The notes under the pieces are model-generated. The model did not search any database and was not told where the DNA came from. It saw only the letters and a list, made by a program, of their open reading frames with translations. From positions 53,068,433 to 53,132,432 of the forward strand of contig CM035808.1 of the NCBI GenBank assembly GCA_020466095.1: a stretch of DNA of 64,000 nt. Reading direction: 5' to 3'. Origin of the DNA: Chlorops oryzae. Taxonomy: Eukaryota; Arthropoda; Insecta; Diptera; Chloropidae. The position numbers and the translations under genes were made by a program. Positions within the stretch are counted from its first letter, which is position 1. Each line of letters opens with the position of its first letter. This document shows positions 1-10,431 of the stretch, piece by piece.

Positions 1-3000
1 CAGTTCGGACATCAATGTGCGGGGTGAGTCACTTTTTGATTTTATATTAAGTAAGAACCTCTATGTAGCTAACAGGGGGACTGATCCAACTTTTATAACC
101 AGTAACCGCAGGGAAGTTCTTGATATCACTCTTGTCAGTGAACAAGGCTCTCACCTTATATCTGAGTGGAGAGTATCATCTGATTGTTCTCTCTCGGACC
201 ATAGATACATTACTTTTAATATTAACTCGCCAAGTATTCCAAACAGGGTATCCTTTGTCAATAGAAGGCGTACCAACTGGGCGAAATTCAGCTCTACTGT
301 GGAAGGGGAACTTTATAGTACTCCTCCCGATATCACAGACGCTAATGAGTTAGATATGGCTGTGGAAACTTTCACCTCCGCGTATAAAACCGCAACCACT
401 TATGCATGCTCTGCTAGTAAGCCTATGGGGAAACCAAAACCCCCTTGGTGGAATGCGGAAATTGGTAATCTTCGTAGCGTTTGTAGAAAACGCTTCAACG
501 AAGCCAAATCGACCTCATCATGGTCACTTTATAAGGACAGTCTCCGAGAGTTCAAATATGCCGTAAGAAAAGCGAAGCGGGTCTCCTGGAGGGCTTTCTG
601 TGACAAAATAGAGAGCGCCACGGAGACCAATAGACTTCGCAAAGTTTTGAGCTCAATGCCTAGATGTATGAGCAGTATTCAAAAATCAAACGGTACTTGG
701 ACTATGTCTACCACAGACACACTGGAGACTCTCCTTGACACACATTTTCCGGGAAGCTATCTGGAACCAGGTGAGAACCACGCACGGGCACATCCTGCGT
801 GCCAAACAGCTTCTGAATACGTGATCACCCACAGGCAAGTACAGTGGGCCATAAATTCCTTTGAATCTTACAAATCTCCTGGGCCGGATGGCATAATCCC
901 AGCAGATTTGCAACATACCCTAGCAAGGGCAGTACCTTGGCTTAAAGCCATCTTTGAAGCATGTATGAAGATGGCATATATACCCAAACGATGGTGCAGG
1001 TCACAGGTGGTCTTCATTCCCAAGGCAGGGAAAACTTCTCATGCCAGGCCGAATGATTTTAGGCCAATTAGTCTGACCTGCTTCCCGCTGAAGACCTTTG
1101 AGAGAATCGTGGATTACCAAATCAAGGTAAACCTTAATTCTGACAAAGTGTCGTCAGCCCAACACGCCTATACAAAGGGTAAATCTGTGGAGACTGCTCT
1201 TCACTCCCTGATACAACAAATTGAATGGTCCCTTCTATACAAGGAATACACCCTGTGTGTATTTCTGGATATAGAAGGGGCCTTCAATAATGTCTGTCCG
1301 AATGCAATAATACGCGCCCTACGTGACCTTGAAATGAATCCCTGTATCATGGGAGTCATTGAAAGCCTACTTTCAAACAGGAGTATTTCATCCTCAATTG
1401 GTGAATCGCAAGTGAGAAGGAGAGTCATCAGGGGAACACCCCAAGGGGGGGTTCTCTCTCCGACACTCTGGAATCTCGTTGTAAATTCACTACTTATAAA
1501 GTTGGAGGAGGCAGGCTGTAAAGTCATCGCATATGCGGATGACCTTGTAATCACGGCTTCAGGCAAATTCCCCAACGTCCTTTCAGACAAAATCACTCCC
1601 TTTTTAGGAATGCTCTCTAGATGGAGCAAAGAATGTGGCTTGAGCATTAATCCCAGTAAGACGGAAGTGGTGCTCTTCACAAGAAAATACAAAATTCCCA
1701 ACTTTACTCCACCGAGACTGGAGGGAGTTACCCTACAGTTAAGTAGCCAGACCAAATACTTAGGTCTCATACTTGACTCTAAGCTTAGTTGGAAAGCCAA
1801 CATTCATGAAAGAGCCAGTAAAGCGCTTAAGGCACTATACTGTTGTAAGAGGGCCATCGGAGCTAGATGGGGACTTAGTCCCCGTGCTCTACTTTGGCTC
1901 TATGAAACAATTGTTGAACCTATTCTTTTGTTTGGATCTACCTTTTGGTGGCCAGCAATTGACAGATTCACAAATCAGAAAACGCTGGACCAAACCAGAA
2001 GACAGTCCGCTCTATTCATTACTAGAGCGCTTCGAACCACGCCAACGAAGGCTCTTTTTGCCTTTCTCTGTTGGCTACCTACAAAGCTCCTGATAAGGCA
2101 ACAAGCCAAATTGGGGGCTGCAAGACTAAATGCCATTTCTCGCTGGACACGTTTGGACTTTGGTCACTCCAGCATCCTTATCAAAGACTTCGACATTCTT
2201 ACCGACGTCGACTATTGTCCCCCTTTTCTCTGCTTTGATCGGGGTTTTGAAACCCGCATTCCGAGCAGGGAGGAGTGGGACGGCAGTCTAAGCGTCGGTC
2301 AAAATGCGATATGTATATACACCGACGGCTCTAGATGTAACTCAAGAGTTGGAAGCGGCGTATACTCTGACAGTCTTAATCTTAAGACAGCTATTCGCCT
2401 CCCTGACCACTGCAGTGTTTTTCAAGCAGAGGTCATGGCCATCAACCATGCTGCCAGATGGTTAATGTGTAATGAGATATTCGGAAAGGATATCTACATT
2501 TTCAGCGATAGCCAAGCGGCCATTAACTCCCTTAGCGGTGTCTACACGACATCCAAACTTGTCGCTGAATGCCGGGCATCTCTCAACGAGATGGCGAGTC
2601 ATTCAAAGGTCCTAATCTACTGGGTCCCGGGACATAGGGACATAAAGGGGAACTGTGAGGCAGATGAACTAGCTAAGAAGGGCACTATGCTTACTGACAT
2701 CACCGTTACCTCTATAGGCACTCCGCTTGCCACTATAAAACTCAGAATTAAACAGGAATATTTTGCCCGTGCGAATGCCCAATGGGTAAGAGACAGCTCC
2801 TGCTTTATAGCTCGCCAGACATGGACGTCTCTGAATAAGAAACGCTCACAGCAGCTCCTGAGACTAAACAGCAGGTCCATTAACCTAGTGGTCTCCATTC
2901 TTACTGGCCACTGCCTCTTTGGCAGGCACGCGGCGAGACTGGGGGCTCCACACAACGATTTTTGCCGCTCATGTGGCTCTGAAGAGGAGGAGGAAACGGT

Positions 3001-3255
3001 CCTCCACCTGATGGGTCAATGCCCAGCTCTCGCAAGGAGTAGGCTCTCCCTTCTGGGGTCGCTATTCTTTTCCAGCTTAACCGAACTCTCTGAACTGAAA
3101 TTGTCGGATATAGTGACGTTCATAAGGAAGTCTTGTTGGCTTCCCAATACTTTTTAAGGGGTAATAGTGTCTTTCGTGGTACCACAACGGGCCTCTTTTG
3201 TGCCTAAGTGAGCATATGGCTGCCACTTCTACCTACCTACCTACCTATATATATG
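1..3255 (+). mobile_element. 5'-truncated non-LTR retrotransposon, RNase H-bearing (I/LOA-like group)
   Basis: The window opens inside a LINE-type element. Its endonuclease, reverse transcriptase, RNase H and terminal zinc-finger regions lie in one frame, and the 3' end is a short CTAC tandem tail at about 3230-3246 followed by an AT microsatellite. Jockey-type elements lack RNase H, so the domain order points to the I/LOA-like group; the exact family is not resolved. ORF1 and most of the endonuclease lie outside the window. Confidence 0.85.
17..3157 (+). CDS. Non-LTR retrotransposon ORF2 (endonuclease end, RT, RNase H, zinc finger)
   Basis: This polyprotein performs target-primed reverse transcription of its own RNA. 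In order: the C-terminal end of an APE-like endonuclease with a Ser-Asp-His motif at residues 60-62; a reverse transcriptase with the TPQGG..SP block near 473-482 and the YADD active site at 506-509 (1532-1543); RNase H beginning at the YTDGS motif (Asp about 770), with later FQAE, FSDSQ and GHRD..NCEADELA motifs; and a C-terminal CxxC...H...C knuckle (CRSCG...HLMGQC). All catalytic motifs I can see are intact over 1046 codons, so the copy may be young. The first Met is internal, because the true start lies upstream of the window. Confidence 0.88.
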   Translation: MRGESLFDFILSKNLYVANRGTDPTFITSNRREVLDITLVSEQGSHLISEWRVSSDCSLSDHRYITFNINSPSIPNRVSFVNRRRTNWAKFSSTVEGELYSTPPDITDANELDMAVETFTSAYKTATTYACSASKPMGKPKPPWWNAEIGNLRSVCRKRFNEAKSTSSWSLYKDSLREFKYAVRKAKRVSWRAFCDKIESATETNRLRKVLSSMPRCMSSIQKSNGTWTMSTTDTLETLLDTHFPGSYLEPGENHARAHPACQTASEYVITHRQVQWAINSFESYKSPGPDGIIPADLQHTLARAVPWLKAIFEACMKMAYIPKRWCRSQVVFIPKAGKTSHARPNDFRPISLTCFPLKTFERIVDYQIKVNLNSDKVSSAQHAYTKGKSVETALHSLIQQIEWSLLYKEYTLCVFLDIEGAFNNVCPNAIIRALRDLEMNPCIMGVIESLLSNRSISSSIGESQVRRRVIRGTPQGGVLSPTLWNLVVNSLLIKLEEAGCKVIAYADDLVITASGKFPNVLSDKITPFLGMLSRWSKECGLSINPSKTEVVLFTRKYKIPNFTPPRLEGVTLQLSSQTKYLGLILDSKLSWKANIHERASKALKALYCCKRAIGARWGLSPRALLWLYETIVEPILLFGSTFWWPAIDRFTNQKTLDQTRRQSALFITRALRTTPTKALFAFLCWLPTKLLIRQQAKLGAARLNAISRWTRLDFGHSSILIKDFDILTDVDYCPPFLCFDRGFETRIPSREEWDGSLSVGQNAICIYTDGSRCNSRVGSGVYSDSLNLKTAIRLPDHCSVFQAEVMAINHAARWLMCNEIFGKDIYIFSDSQAAINSLSGVYTTSKLVAECRASLNEMASHSKVLIYWVPGHRDIKGNCEADELAKKGTMLTDITVTSIGTPLATIKLRIKQEYFARANAQWVRDSSCFIARQTWTSLNKKRSQQLLRLNSRSINLVVSILTGHCLFGRHAARLGAPHNDFCRSCGSEEEEETVLHLMGQCPALARSRLSLLGSLFFSSLTELSELKLSDIVTFIRKSCWLPNTF

Positions 3256-4190
3256 TATACATATATATATTCGGATATGGTAACAGTAAACCAAAGAAAC
3301 ATTTGAATGCACAAACACATGCAATCACATGATTCTTATAATAGCTAATTGGCATACCTAGAAAAGTATTTGCATGGATGGCCAATACATGCATGCACAT
3401 GCTTACAAATGACGACACAAGTATATAAGTTTTGAACTTATGTCGCGCGACCAAACAAAGGAATAGGTAAACAGAAATGCTTACACCGTTTCTGCAATTG
3501 CGCCATCTTTCATTCACAAAGCTTTTCAAAATTAATTTCACAAATCATCATCATTCTCATCAAATACATATCAACCTTAAAGAGGGGAGGGGAAGTAGTA
3601 CCTACAATACAAAGAAAATTTGAAGAAAACAAAATGAATGAATTTTATGATATTAAAAGAACATTTAGAAGCCTATAAATATAGTAAAAAAGTTTGAAAA
3701 CTTTTTCGATTAAACAAGCCTGAAAGTATGCAAGGCAATTGGAAAATAATAAAAGTAGCGATATTCTTCAAATTGATATTATTACAGAAAACTTTGAGAA
3801 TCATAAAAGTATGCAGTAATGATTAAGTTTAGAAAACAGAAAATTGTAAGAGCTAAAAAATATGCAAAATGTTTGACTAATGAAGAAAAGAAGCTACAAC
3901 ATATGTATAATATATGAATACAATAAGTAAAGTACAATTCTGGTTATCTTTAAAACGGACCCAGAATATAACAGAGAACTAAAAAAATAAACGAAGCATC
4001 AATGTAAACACTTTAGACAGAAAATTTAAGAATTGAATAAATGCAATCTCAAACCTGTTAAAAAATATATATATATATATACCACTTTCCATTTTTTAGT
4101 ATTTCACAATTTCGAACATGTTTCAAAAATTATCTTTAAGAAATGTTCATTTTATATTTCTGATAACCTGTAACATAGCAGAGTTAAGGT
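3256..4190. other. AT-rich non-coding stretch
   Basis: No coding signal or recognisable repeat family was found. It holds an ATAT/GTATAC microsatellite at about 3245-3270 and a (TA)n tract at about 4065-4080. The reading frames here are short and have no family motifs. Confidence 0.5.
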
Positions 4191-4445
4191 ATTTCACGGA
4201 AACACGGAGACCATACACAGCAACAGCTACGCAGCAAGAAAACAGCAGAAACTGAACTTATATCTCGAACAGGCGACGCTGATTAGTCAACAAGGAATAG
4301 AGGTATAATCGTCACAGCAGCTATTGACAACAAGGACAAGAATCATAAGGCAAAATTTAACTACGGAGCCATATAAGAATTTTCTACCGCAACAGGCTCT
4401 TGTTCTGAGCCACGATGGACGTGACTTCTTGAAAGAAGGGAAGGA
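4191..4445 (+). mobile_element. 3' internal end of a truncated LTR retrotransposon
   Basis: The sequence leading into the LTR at 4446 resembles the 3' internal end of the 6188-14092 element: both contain a cacgatgg-x-cg-x-gacttctt-like block, then a purine tract (GAAAGAAGGGAAGGA, about 4431-4445), then TGTTGTG. No coding domain is visible. The element is truncated 5' of about 4190. Confidence 0.5.
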
Positions 4446-5266
4446 TGTTGTGTGTCACAACAGCACAAACAGTTCTTCGACTAATTTCTCGATCAACAGT
4501 GCAACACCAAAACCATTAGCGCCCAGAATAAGAAAGTACAAAGAGGAAATGCTGACGTAAACAATCAAAGCCAACGGTCACCAGTCGAGCGATCGGTTCG
4601 GTCGAACCAGCAGTAGAACGTAAGGCAATGATTTAGCGAGTCAGCAGAAGTAAATGCATAAGCTGACCTATGCCAAGAACAATAACAACAACAACAGGTC
4701 GCAGCTCAGAGCCGAAATTAAGCTAACAATAGCGGAAATATGCAATGGCGAATAGCAACAACAACAATCAAGTTGTCCCAGAAGAATGTGGGGCAATAAA
4801 CGTTTTTGACAAAGCACTCGTATTACTCCAACAACAACAACAAGTATTACTCAATATTGCATCAACGCGGAAGAAGAACTGGGTCAGCGCCACAACAGCA
4901 ACGAGCTGAAGAAATAGAACGATGAAGAGACGCAGAAGAGCATTTTGGAAATGACCGACTTTAAGAAAGTGCATGAAAAGCACTTTCTAATTAAAAAAGC
5001 TGATCATCGATCTATGGAAGAGGACTACAATCAGAACCGTGAACCGAAGTATTCAGTAGATCTCAACTTTAACGCATCTACTCACGAGCCAGGACGTTGA
5101 AGCGTGGATCTTCATGTTAGCTAGGGAATAGCTCAATTAAGTTAGTTAGCATAAGGATTTAATGTTAGTTTTAAAATAAATAAATAAAAGTTATATTAAA
5201 CATTAAATGGTTTCGAGTAATTTCTTGCGTTAATCTACTTGGACGTGATCCCTAGACGACACAACA
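4446..5266 (+). repeat. LTR (3' or solo) related to the LTRs of the 6188-14092 element
   Basis: It starts TGTTGTGTGTC after a purine-rich tract and ends ...GACACAACA, giving TG...CA ends. Blocks near the 3' half match the 6188 element (a region like AAGC-x-GAGCT..ATCCATGGAA, then GTTAG-x-CATAAGGATTTA and an AATAAA-type signal). It contains CAA-rich runs at 4680-4860. No primer-binding site follows, so this is a 3' LTR of a truncated element rather than a 5' LTR. Boundaries are inferred from sequence form only. Confidence 0.5.
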
Positions 5267-5416
5267 AAGTCAAAATTTTGAGGTTTTTAAAAGATACATC
5301 CACTTGCAAGCTCTTGGTTGACTCCGGAAAAACAATTAACATATTTGCTGTGCATATTCCAAAAATCTGCAAAATTAGCCTGCACACGAGGCTAGTATTA
5401 AGAATATTTAGTTACG
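5267..5416 (+). pseudogene. Possible retropepsin fragment
   Basis: In one frame (Met at 5239, stop at 5430) there is a KLLVDSGKTINIF motif that looks like a retroviral-type aspartic protease active site (DTG/DSG). Only about 60 codons are open and nothing else of a pol gene surrounds it. It could be a random match. Confidence 0.25.
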
Positions 5417-6160
5417 TTTTGAGACTTTAATAATTAAAATCCCTTAACGTTATCTATTCATAAAATTATAATTAAAACGCAGTATCTTTTTAATACCTTA
5501 TATGCAACAAATGGTTAAATACGCAGAAAACCGATAAGTGGCAACGCTGATGAAACTGACAAAACAGCTGTTCGCACTGAAATTATTAACAATGGGGACG
5601 GCAGGAATTTGATCCGGGTAATGAGAAATTTGCAACTGTGTTAAATCCTACATTTAATGATTTAAGTTTATATGTCGAGCACGGGTAAAAAATTGATGGA
5701 AAAACTTACTTGTGAGACAATACAAAAACTGAAATTTTATCGAAATTTGCACAATCAGGCTTTATTAAGGGGAAGGAAACTGCCCTAAGTGGTCCCTCTT
5801 GAGGACGCCATATCAATCAATATGACGCAATCTGTTAAAGTTTTGCTGTCGTCGAGCAAAAGTAAATATGAGTGAGATTTAACATAACATAATCATTTTA
5901 TAGAAATATTCATCTCTTATTTTAATATAACAACTTTATACGATAAATATTGTATTGATTAAAATATGTCTTTTGCCATGTTATTATGCAATCTAGTCTA
6001 GTGAAAAGCTGTTGACAGTTTTGTCGGCGCTGCCACTTGTCTGTTTTATGCGTATTTTACCATTTGTTGCATATAACGTAAAAAGATATTTTGTTTTCGT
6101 TTTAATTATAAAATTAAGAAAAGATAACGTTAACGGATTTTATGATTAGAGTCTCAAAAA
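5417..6160. mobile_element. Foldback/MITE with long inverted repeats (about 160 bp arms)
   Basis: Left arm 5417-5580 (beginning TTTTGAGACTTTAATAA) is the imperfect reverse complement of right arm about 6000-6160 (ending GATTAGAGTCTCAAAA). Shared blocks include TAACGTTATCT, ATGCAACAAATGG and AAGTGGCA(A/G)CGC. The central 400 bp has no coding domain. This is a non-autonomous DNA element; no clear target-site duplication was found. Confidence 0.65.
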
Positions 6161-6187
6161 TTTTGGCATACATAATGGTCTTCGGCA

Positions 6188-6778
6188 TGTTGTGAGTTAT
6201 GCTCAAACATTTTCCATTACCTGTCCCCTCTTTCCTCCGTCACTGTACATTGAAAACCAACAGTAGAATTGCGCAAGTAAATAACAACATTAACAAAGAA
6301 CAAACACCAACGCAATAACCGAGAAATGATCGAGTAAGCAGAATTGCAGCGACGAGCGAATACTAAAGCACCAGTCGCGGTAATATTCAACTCAAGATTA
6401 TTATGTAGGTCGAATGTTCTGAGGTAATATCGGGAAAGCACCAGATCAGCATTATGTTCTTATAAAAGCGGAGCTCGAATCCATGGAAAGGCAGATTGAT
6501 CTTTACGTTATTTACGAAGACATCTCAGCTCTATCGCACGTACTTACCAAGAAGCCACGACGATTGGAGTTTAATAGTAAGAATAGGGAAGTTTTCGAGT
6601 ATTTAAAAGGAGCTAGGATACATAAGAAACCTTGTTAGACATAAGGATTTATAGTTATTAAATAAAAGAATTGCAAACTCACAATCTCATCTTTTATTTA
6701 AAGGAATACAGGATTGTATGACGTGGGTTCCTATCAAAGTGCCACGGCGTCATACCTTTTAATCCCCGTATCCCAACA
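6188..6778 (+). repeat. 5' LTR
   Basis: It starts TGTTGTGAGTTATGC and ends GTATCCCAACA. It is 62 bp shorter than the 3' LTR because it lacks a block after ATATCGGGAA. A TATA-like TTATAAAAG lies near 6459 and an AATAAA-type signal near 6660, consistent with U3-R-U5. Confidence 0.85.
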
Positions 6779-6782
6779 TAAT

Positions 6783-6796
6783 TGGCGCAGCCGGTA
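6783..6796 (+). promoter_or_regulatory. Primer-binding site (tRNA-Ser-type)
   Basis: TGGCGCAGCCGGTA begins four bases after the LTR. It resembles the tRNA-Ser-complementary site known from 17.6/297-type elements; the tRNA assignment is from memory of that family. Confidence 0.6.
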
Positions 6797-7507
6797 TTCG
6801 ACTGACTTTCAGTTGAATCGAACTCAGTTCTCTAAAAGTTTTTTAAAATTATTGATGGTTGTGCGGTTTGATTTATGACGCTATTCAGCTAAATTGGGAC
6901 TGTGACAGTCTTAAACAGTAATTAGTTATTACCAAACTTGCAGAAAAGCTCGTCAAATTGAACTGCATTAGCGATTACATTTTTTAAGCAAAATTTATAT
7001 AGACAAGGTTCGCTTGCCAATATAACTGAGCAAAAAGCTTCACAGAAAATTCAAATTTAAATCAAAAGTGTACATACATGATCGGCTACGAAAATTCGCC
7101 TTGAATTGGGGCTGTGACAGTCTTAAAAAGTAATTAGTTATTACCAAGACAAGCGGAATAAATATTCGTAAGCAAGATTGTATGGTAAAACGCTTGTAGA
7201 ATATTTTTTTCTCATATCCTATTGTCAAGCAGCTGGTATTTATGTAAATAAAACAAAAAGTAAATAAAAAGCAACGGTAGCAGTCCCAAAAACAAAAATA
7301 AAAGCAGAATAAAAAGAATAAAATAAAAGCAACGGTAGCAGTCCCCAAAAAACAAAGAAAAGCAGACTAAACAAAAAGACGAAGAGAATACTGGAAGAAG
7401 CAGAACAATGAAACTGGTGAGTGCTTTAAAATATATTTTTTTTCCCTTGAGTCCCATTTGATAGGATTTTTTTTTTTCGCTAAAGAAAGTTAATTTGCTG
7501 CAGCCAT

Positions 7508-8203
7508 ATGGCCAAAGAAATAGAATTATTAAAAGAAAAATTAAAATTATTTGAAAACTATTCGGACGCTATTCTTAGAGAAGCAAAAGAGCTAGTACGG
7601 GAGGCTAACTTAACGAAAGAAATTTCACAATTAATAAAAGACCACACAGTGCTAGGGCAATTTTCAAAAATTGGAGAAGCTACCTATCTAATCAATCAAG
7701 TCAAAAATACAGTTAGCGCATCAGAAAAAGCCACAGAAGAAAAGATTCAATTGTTAGAAGATACTATACAGGGTTTGACACGAGCATGCAAAAATTTTAA
7801 AAAACAGATTGACGTTCAGAATAATTTAATAGAAGAATCGGAAAATAATAATCAAGAGTTAAGGGAGTCATTAACTAAAGCAGTCGGGAACGAATTAGCT
7901 CAAACGGTAGAAAAGGATAAAGCGCGGTTAAAAGAAAGCGAGGAACAAGTTAAGAATTTGAAGCAGGAGGTCAAACGATTGAGAGTCTCCCTAAAAAGCG
8001 TTTGTGACACTGCCAATTCACCAACGCCTAATCCAGTACGCAGAACCAAAACAATTAGCACGAACACGGATATTCTCGTACTTCCGACAAGTCAAAGTTT
8101 AATAGACGAACAAAATTTTTCAACACCCACAAATCCAAAATTACCAACAATTAGTATCAACATGACGCACCAACTACAAATAGAGGAAGATGGACAAAGT
8201 TAA
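7508..8203 (+). CDS. Gag N-terminal part, coiled-coil rich
   Basis: This 231-residue open frame begins MAKEIELLKEKLKL and is dominated by charged heptad-like helices up to about residue 165 (a coiled coil), followed by a Pro/Thr-rich tail. It sits where gag is expected, about 720 bp after the primer site. The frame overlaps the next gag frame by 14 bp in another phase, so either a programmed shift or a one-base mutation separates them. I do not recognise a close named family. Confidence 0.55.
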   Translation: MAKEIELLKEKLKLFENYSDAILREAKELVREANLTKEISQLIKDHTVLGQFSKIGEATYLINQVKNTVSASEKATEEKIQLLEDTIQGLTRACKNFKKQIDVQNNLIEESENNNQELRESLTKAVGNELAQTVEKDKARLKESEEQVKNLKQEVKRLRVSLKSVCDTANSPTPNPVRRTKTISTNTDILVLPTSQSLIDEQNFSTPTNPKLPTISINMTHQLQIEEDGQS

Positions 8204-8891
8204 TCGCTTGATACCATATTTTGCAGAGAACAATAATACAGACATGAGTGCGGAAGTTTTGAAATTCATAACTGGTTTAGAATTGGTTAAGAAAGCTTTA
8301 AGTAATGTTGACTCCGAGACTATTTTACTTTGCATTAAACAAAGACTCGCAGGAAAAATTTTTATAAAAACTAATCAAGTTAACTTCAATAGTATCGATG
8401 AGCTAGCCGATTTTATCAAAAGAGAATGTTTACCCAATAGAAGTCTCGAAATGATTAGGACCGAGTTAACCAATGCAGAGCAGAAATTAAATGAATCAGC
8501 ATCTACATTTGGTAGAAACATAGAATCCTTGCCTAGAGAGGCAGAAGAAATGATTGGAAAATCATGGAGCCGGAGCGAAGCAGTATCCGCACTTAGTGAA
8601 TACAGGTGTTTAGCCACAAGGAGATTTATTTTAGGAATCAGAGATCCTTTTATGAGACATCGTTTAGAGTTCTATAAGAACCGACCTATAGCAGAGCTAA
8701 TAAAAGCAGTAGAAGAATCAGAAGAACTTAATGCATCCAAATCTTCAATTCAAATTCGCTGCTCTTTTTGTAACATAGACGGACACACGAGAGACGTTTG
8801 TCAGTTAAGAAAAAACACACCGTACTGTGAATATTGTGAGCAATACGGACATGACACTAGCGCCGTTTGCAAACGAAACAGCACCGTTTAG
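8190..8891 (+). CDS. Gag C-terminal part with zinc knuckles
   Basis: This 233-residue frame carries a capsid-like helical region (residues about 1-180) followed by two Cys-His knuckles, CSFCNIDGHTRDVC and CEYCEQYGHDTSAVC, typical of retrotransposon nucleocapsid that binds the element's RNA. It ends at a stop at 8889-8891, and further in-frame stops follow before a third knuckle at 9018-9059, so the 3' part of gag has decayed. Confidence 0.75.
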   Translation: MDKVNRLIPYFAENNNTDMSAEVLKFITGLELVKKALSNVDSETILLCIKQRLAGKIFIKTNQVNFNSIDELADFIKRECLPNRSLEMIRTELTNAEQKLNESASTFGRNIESLPREAEEMIGKSWSRSEAVSALSEYRCLATRRFILGIRDPFMRHRLEFYKNRPIAELIKAVEESEELNASKSSIQIRCSFCNIDGHTRDVCQLRKNTPYCEYCEQYGHDTSAVCKRNSTV

Positions 8892-9017
8892 AAGAGACGC
8901 AATTGAAAATATGACAGAAAATTTTATTCACAACCATTCTTACAATCATCAATTTTCACCACATAGTCGAAGAGTTTCATAAATAATTTCCCAGGAAATA
9001 GCCACACCGATATACAG

Positions 9018-9059
9018 TGCTACAAATGCCCTCAATTTGGGCATAAAGCAAGATTTTGT
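9018..9059 (+). pseudogene. Third CCHC zinc knuckle of the broken gag
   Basis: CYKCPQFGHKARFC is read in the same frame as the 8190-8891 gag frame but beyond several stops. It fits C-x2-C-x4-H-x4-C exactly, showing that gag once extended to about 9.1 kb, where the mariner interrupts it. Confidence 0.7.
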
Positions 9060-9139
9060 AGGGCGCAACAGCAAGAAAATAGTAGTCAGGGAAACTCCCA
9101 GCGGCCCGGTCAAGGCCAATAGACCGGAATGCCCAATTA

Positions 9140-10429
9140 ACAGGTTGGCTGATAAGTCCCCGGTCTAACAAAGAAAAACACATTTTTTTGTCAAAATTCG
9201 TTTTTATTATTCAACATAGTTTCCTTCAAGAGCGATACAACGATTATAACGACCTTCCAATTTTTTGATACCATAGTAGTACTCCTTCGGTTTTGGCTCA
9301 AAATAGTCCTCAGTTTCGGCGATCACCTCTTCATTGCAGCCAAATTTTTTCCCTGCGAGCATCCTTTTGAGGTCTGAGAACAAGAAAAAGTCGCTGGGGG
9401 CCAGATCTGGAAAATACGGTGGGTGGGGAAGCAATTCGAAGCCTAATTCATGAATTTTTGCCATCGTTCTCAATGACTTGTGGCACGGTGCGTTGTCTTG
9501 GTGGAACAACACTTTTTTCTTCTTCATATGGGGCCGTTTTGCCGCGATTTCGACCTTCAAACGTTCCAATAACGACATATAATAGTCACTGTTGATAGTT
9601 TTTCCCTTCTCAAGATAATCGATAAAAATTATTCCATGCCCATCCTAAAAAACAGAGGCCATTACTTTGCCAGCGGACTTTTGAGTCTTTCCACGCTTCG
9701 GAGACGGTTCACCGATCGCTGTCCACTCAGCCGACTGTCGATTGGACTCAGCAGTGTAGTGATAGAGCCATGTTTCATCCATTGTCACATATCGACGCAA
9801 AACCTCGGATGTATTGCGAGTTAACAGCTGCAAACACCGCTCAGAATCATCAACACGTTGTTGTTTTTGGTCAAATGTGAGCTCGCGCGGCACCCATTTT
9901 GCACAGAGCCTTTTCATATCCAAATATTGATGAATGATATGACCAACACGTTCCTTTGATATCTTTAAGGCCTCTGCTATCTCGATCAACTTCATTTTAC
10001 GGTCATTCAAAATCATTTTGTGAATTTTTTTGATGTTTTCGTCGGTAACCACCTCTTTCGGGCGTCCACTGCGTTCACCGTCCTCCGTGCTCATTTCACC
10101 ACGCTTGAATTTTGCATACCAATCAATTATTGTTGATTTTCCTGGGGCAGAGTCCGGAAACTCATTATCAAGCCAAGTTTTTGCTTCCACTGTATTTTGT
10201 CCCTTCAGAAAACAGTATTTTATCAAAACACGAAATTCCTTTTTTTCCATTTTTTTCACAATAACAAAAGTTGCTTCACAAAAGACGCTCTATCTCACAA
10301 ACTAATTGACTTACAGACGTCAAATTTTGACACGAATCATTTGAAGGTTGCCACTATATAAAAATAATATGCATTTAATACTAGCGACGCCATCTATGTG
10401 TCAGACCGGGGACTTATCAGCCAACCTGT
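9140..10429 (-). mobile_element. mariner, irritans subfamily (Himar-like), full length
   Basis: The terminal inverted repeats ACAGGTTGGCTGATAAGTCC/reverse complement are those of irritans-type mariners, and TA duplications lie at 9138-9139 and 10430-10431. The 1290-bp element is inserted in the gag-pro region of the LTR element, with its transposase on the minus strand. Confidence 0.95.
9207..10250 (-). pseudogene. Mariner transposase with one premature stop
   Basis: A D,D34D transposase of about 347 codons that cuts and pastes the element at TA sites. It begins MEKKEFRVLIKYCF and contains the helix-turn-helix region, the first acid in TMDETWL, the second in HQDNAPCH and the third in LAPSDFFLF. 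One in-frame TAG at 9645-9647 replaces the Trp expected after MASVF; downstream of it the same frame runs on to the normal end (ALEGNYVE). A residue also appears lost in KEYYYGIKK. Otherwise it closely follows the Himar-type family, so this is a recently inactivated copy. Confidence 0.92.
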
Positions 10430-10431
10430 TA

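Noticed and set aside
1201..1803. 200-codon minus-strand frame
   Set aside because: Shadow of the non-LTR ORF2.
7040..7457. Phe/Leu-rich minus-strand frames that look like membrane proteins
   Set aside because: Antisense of the A-rich leader of the LTR element; composition artefact.
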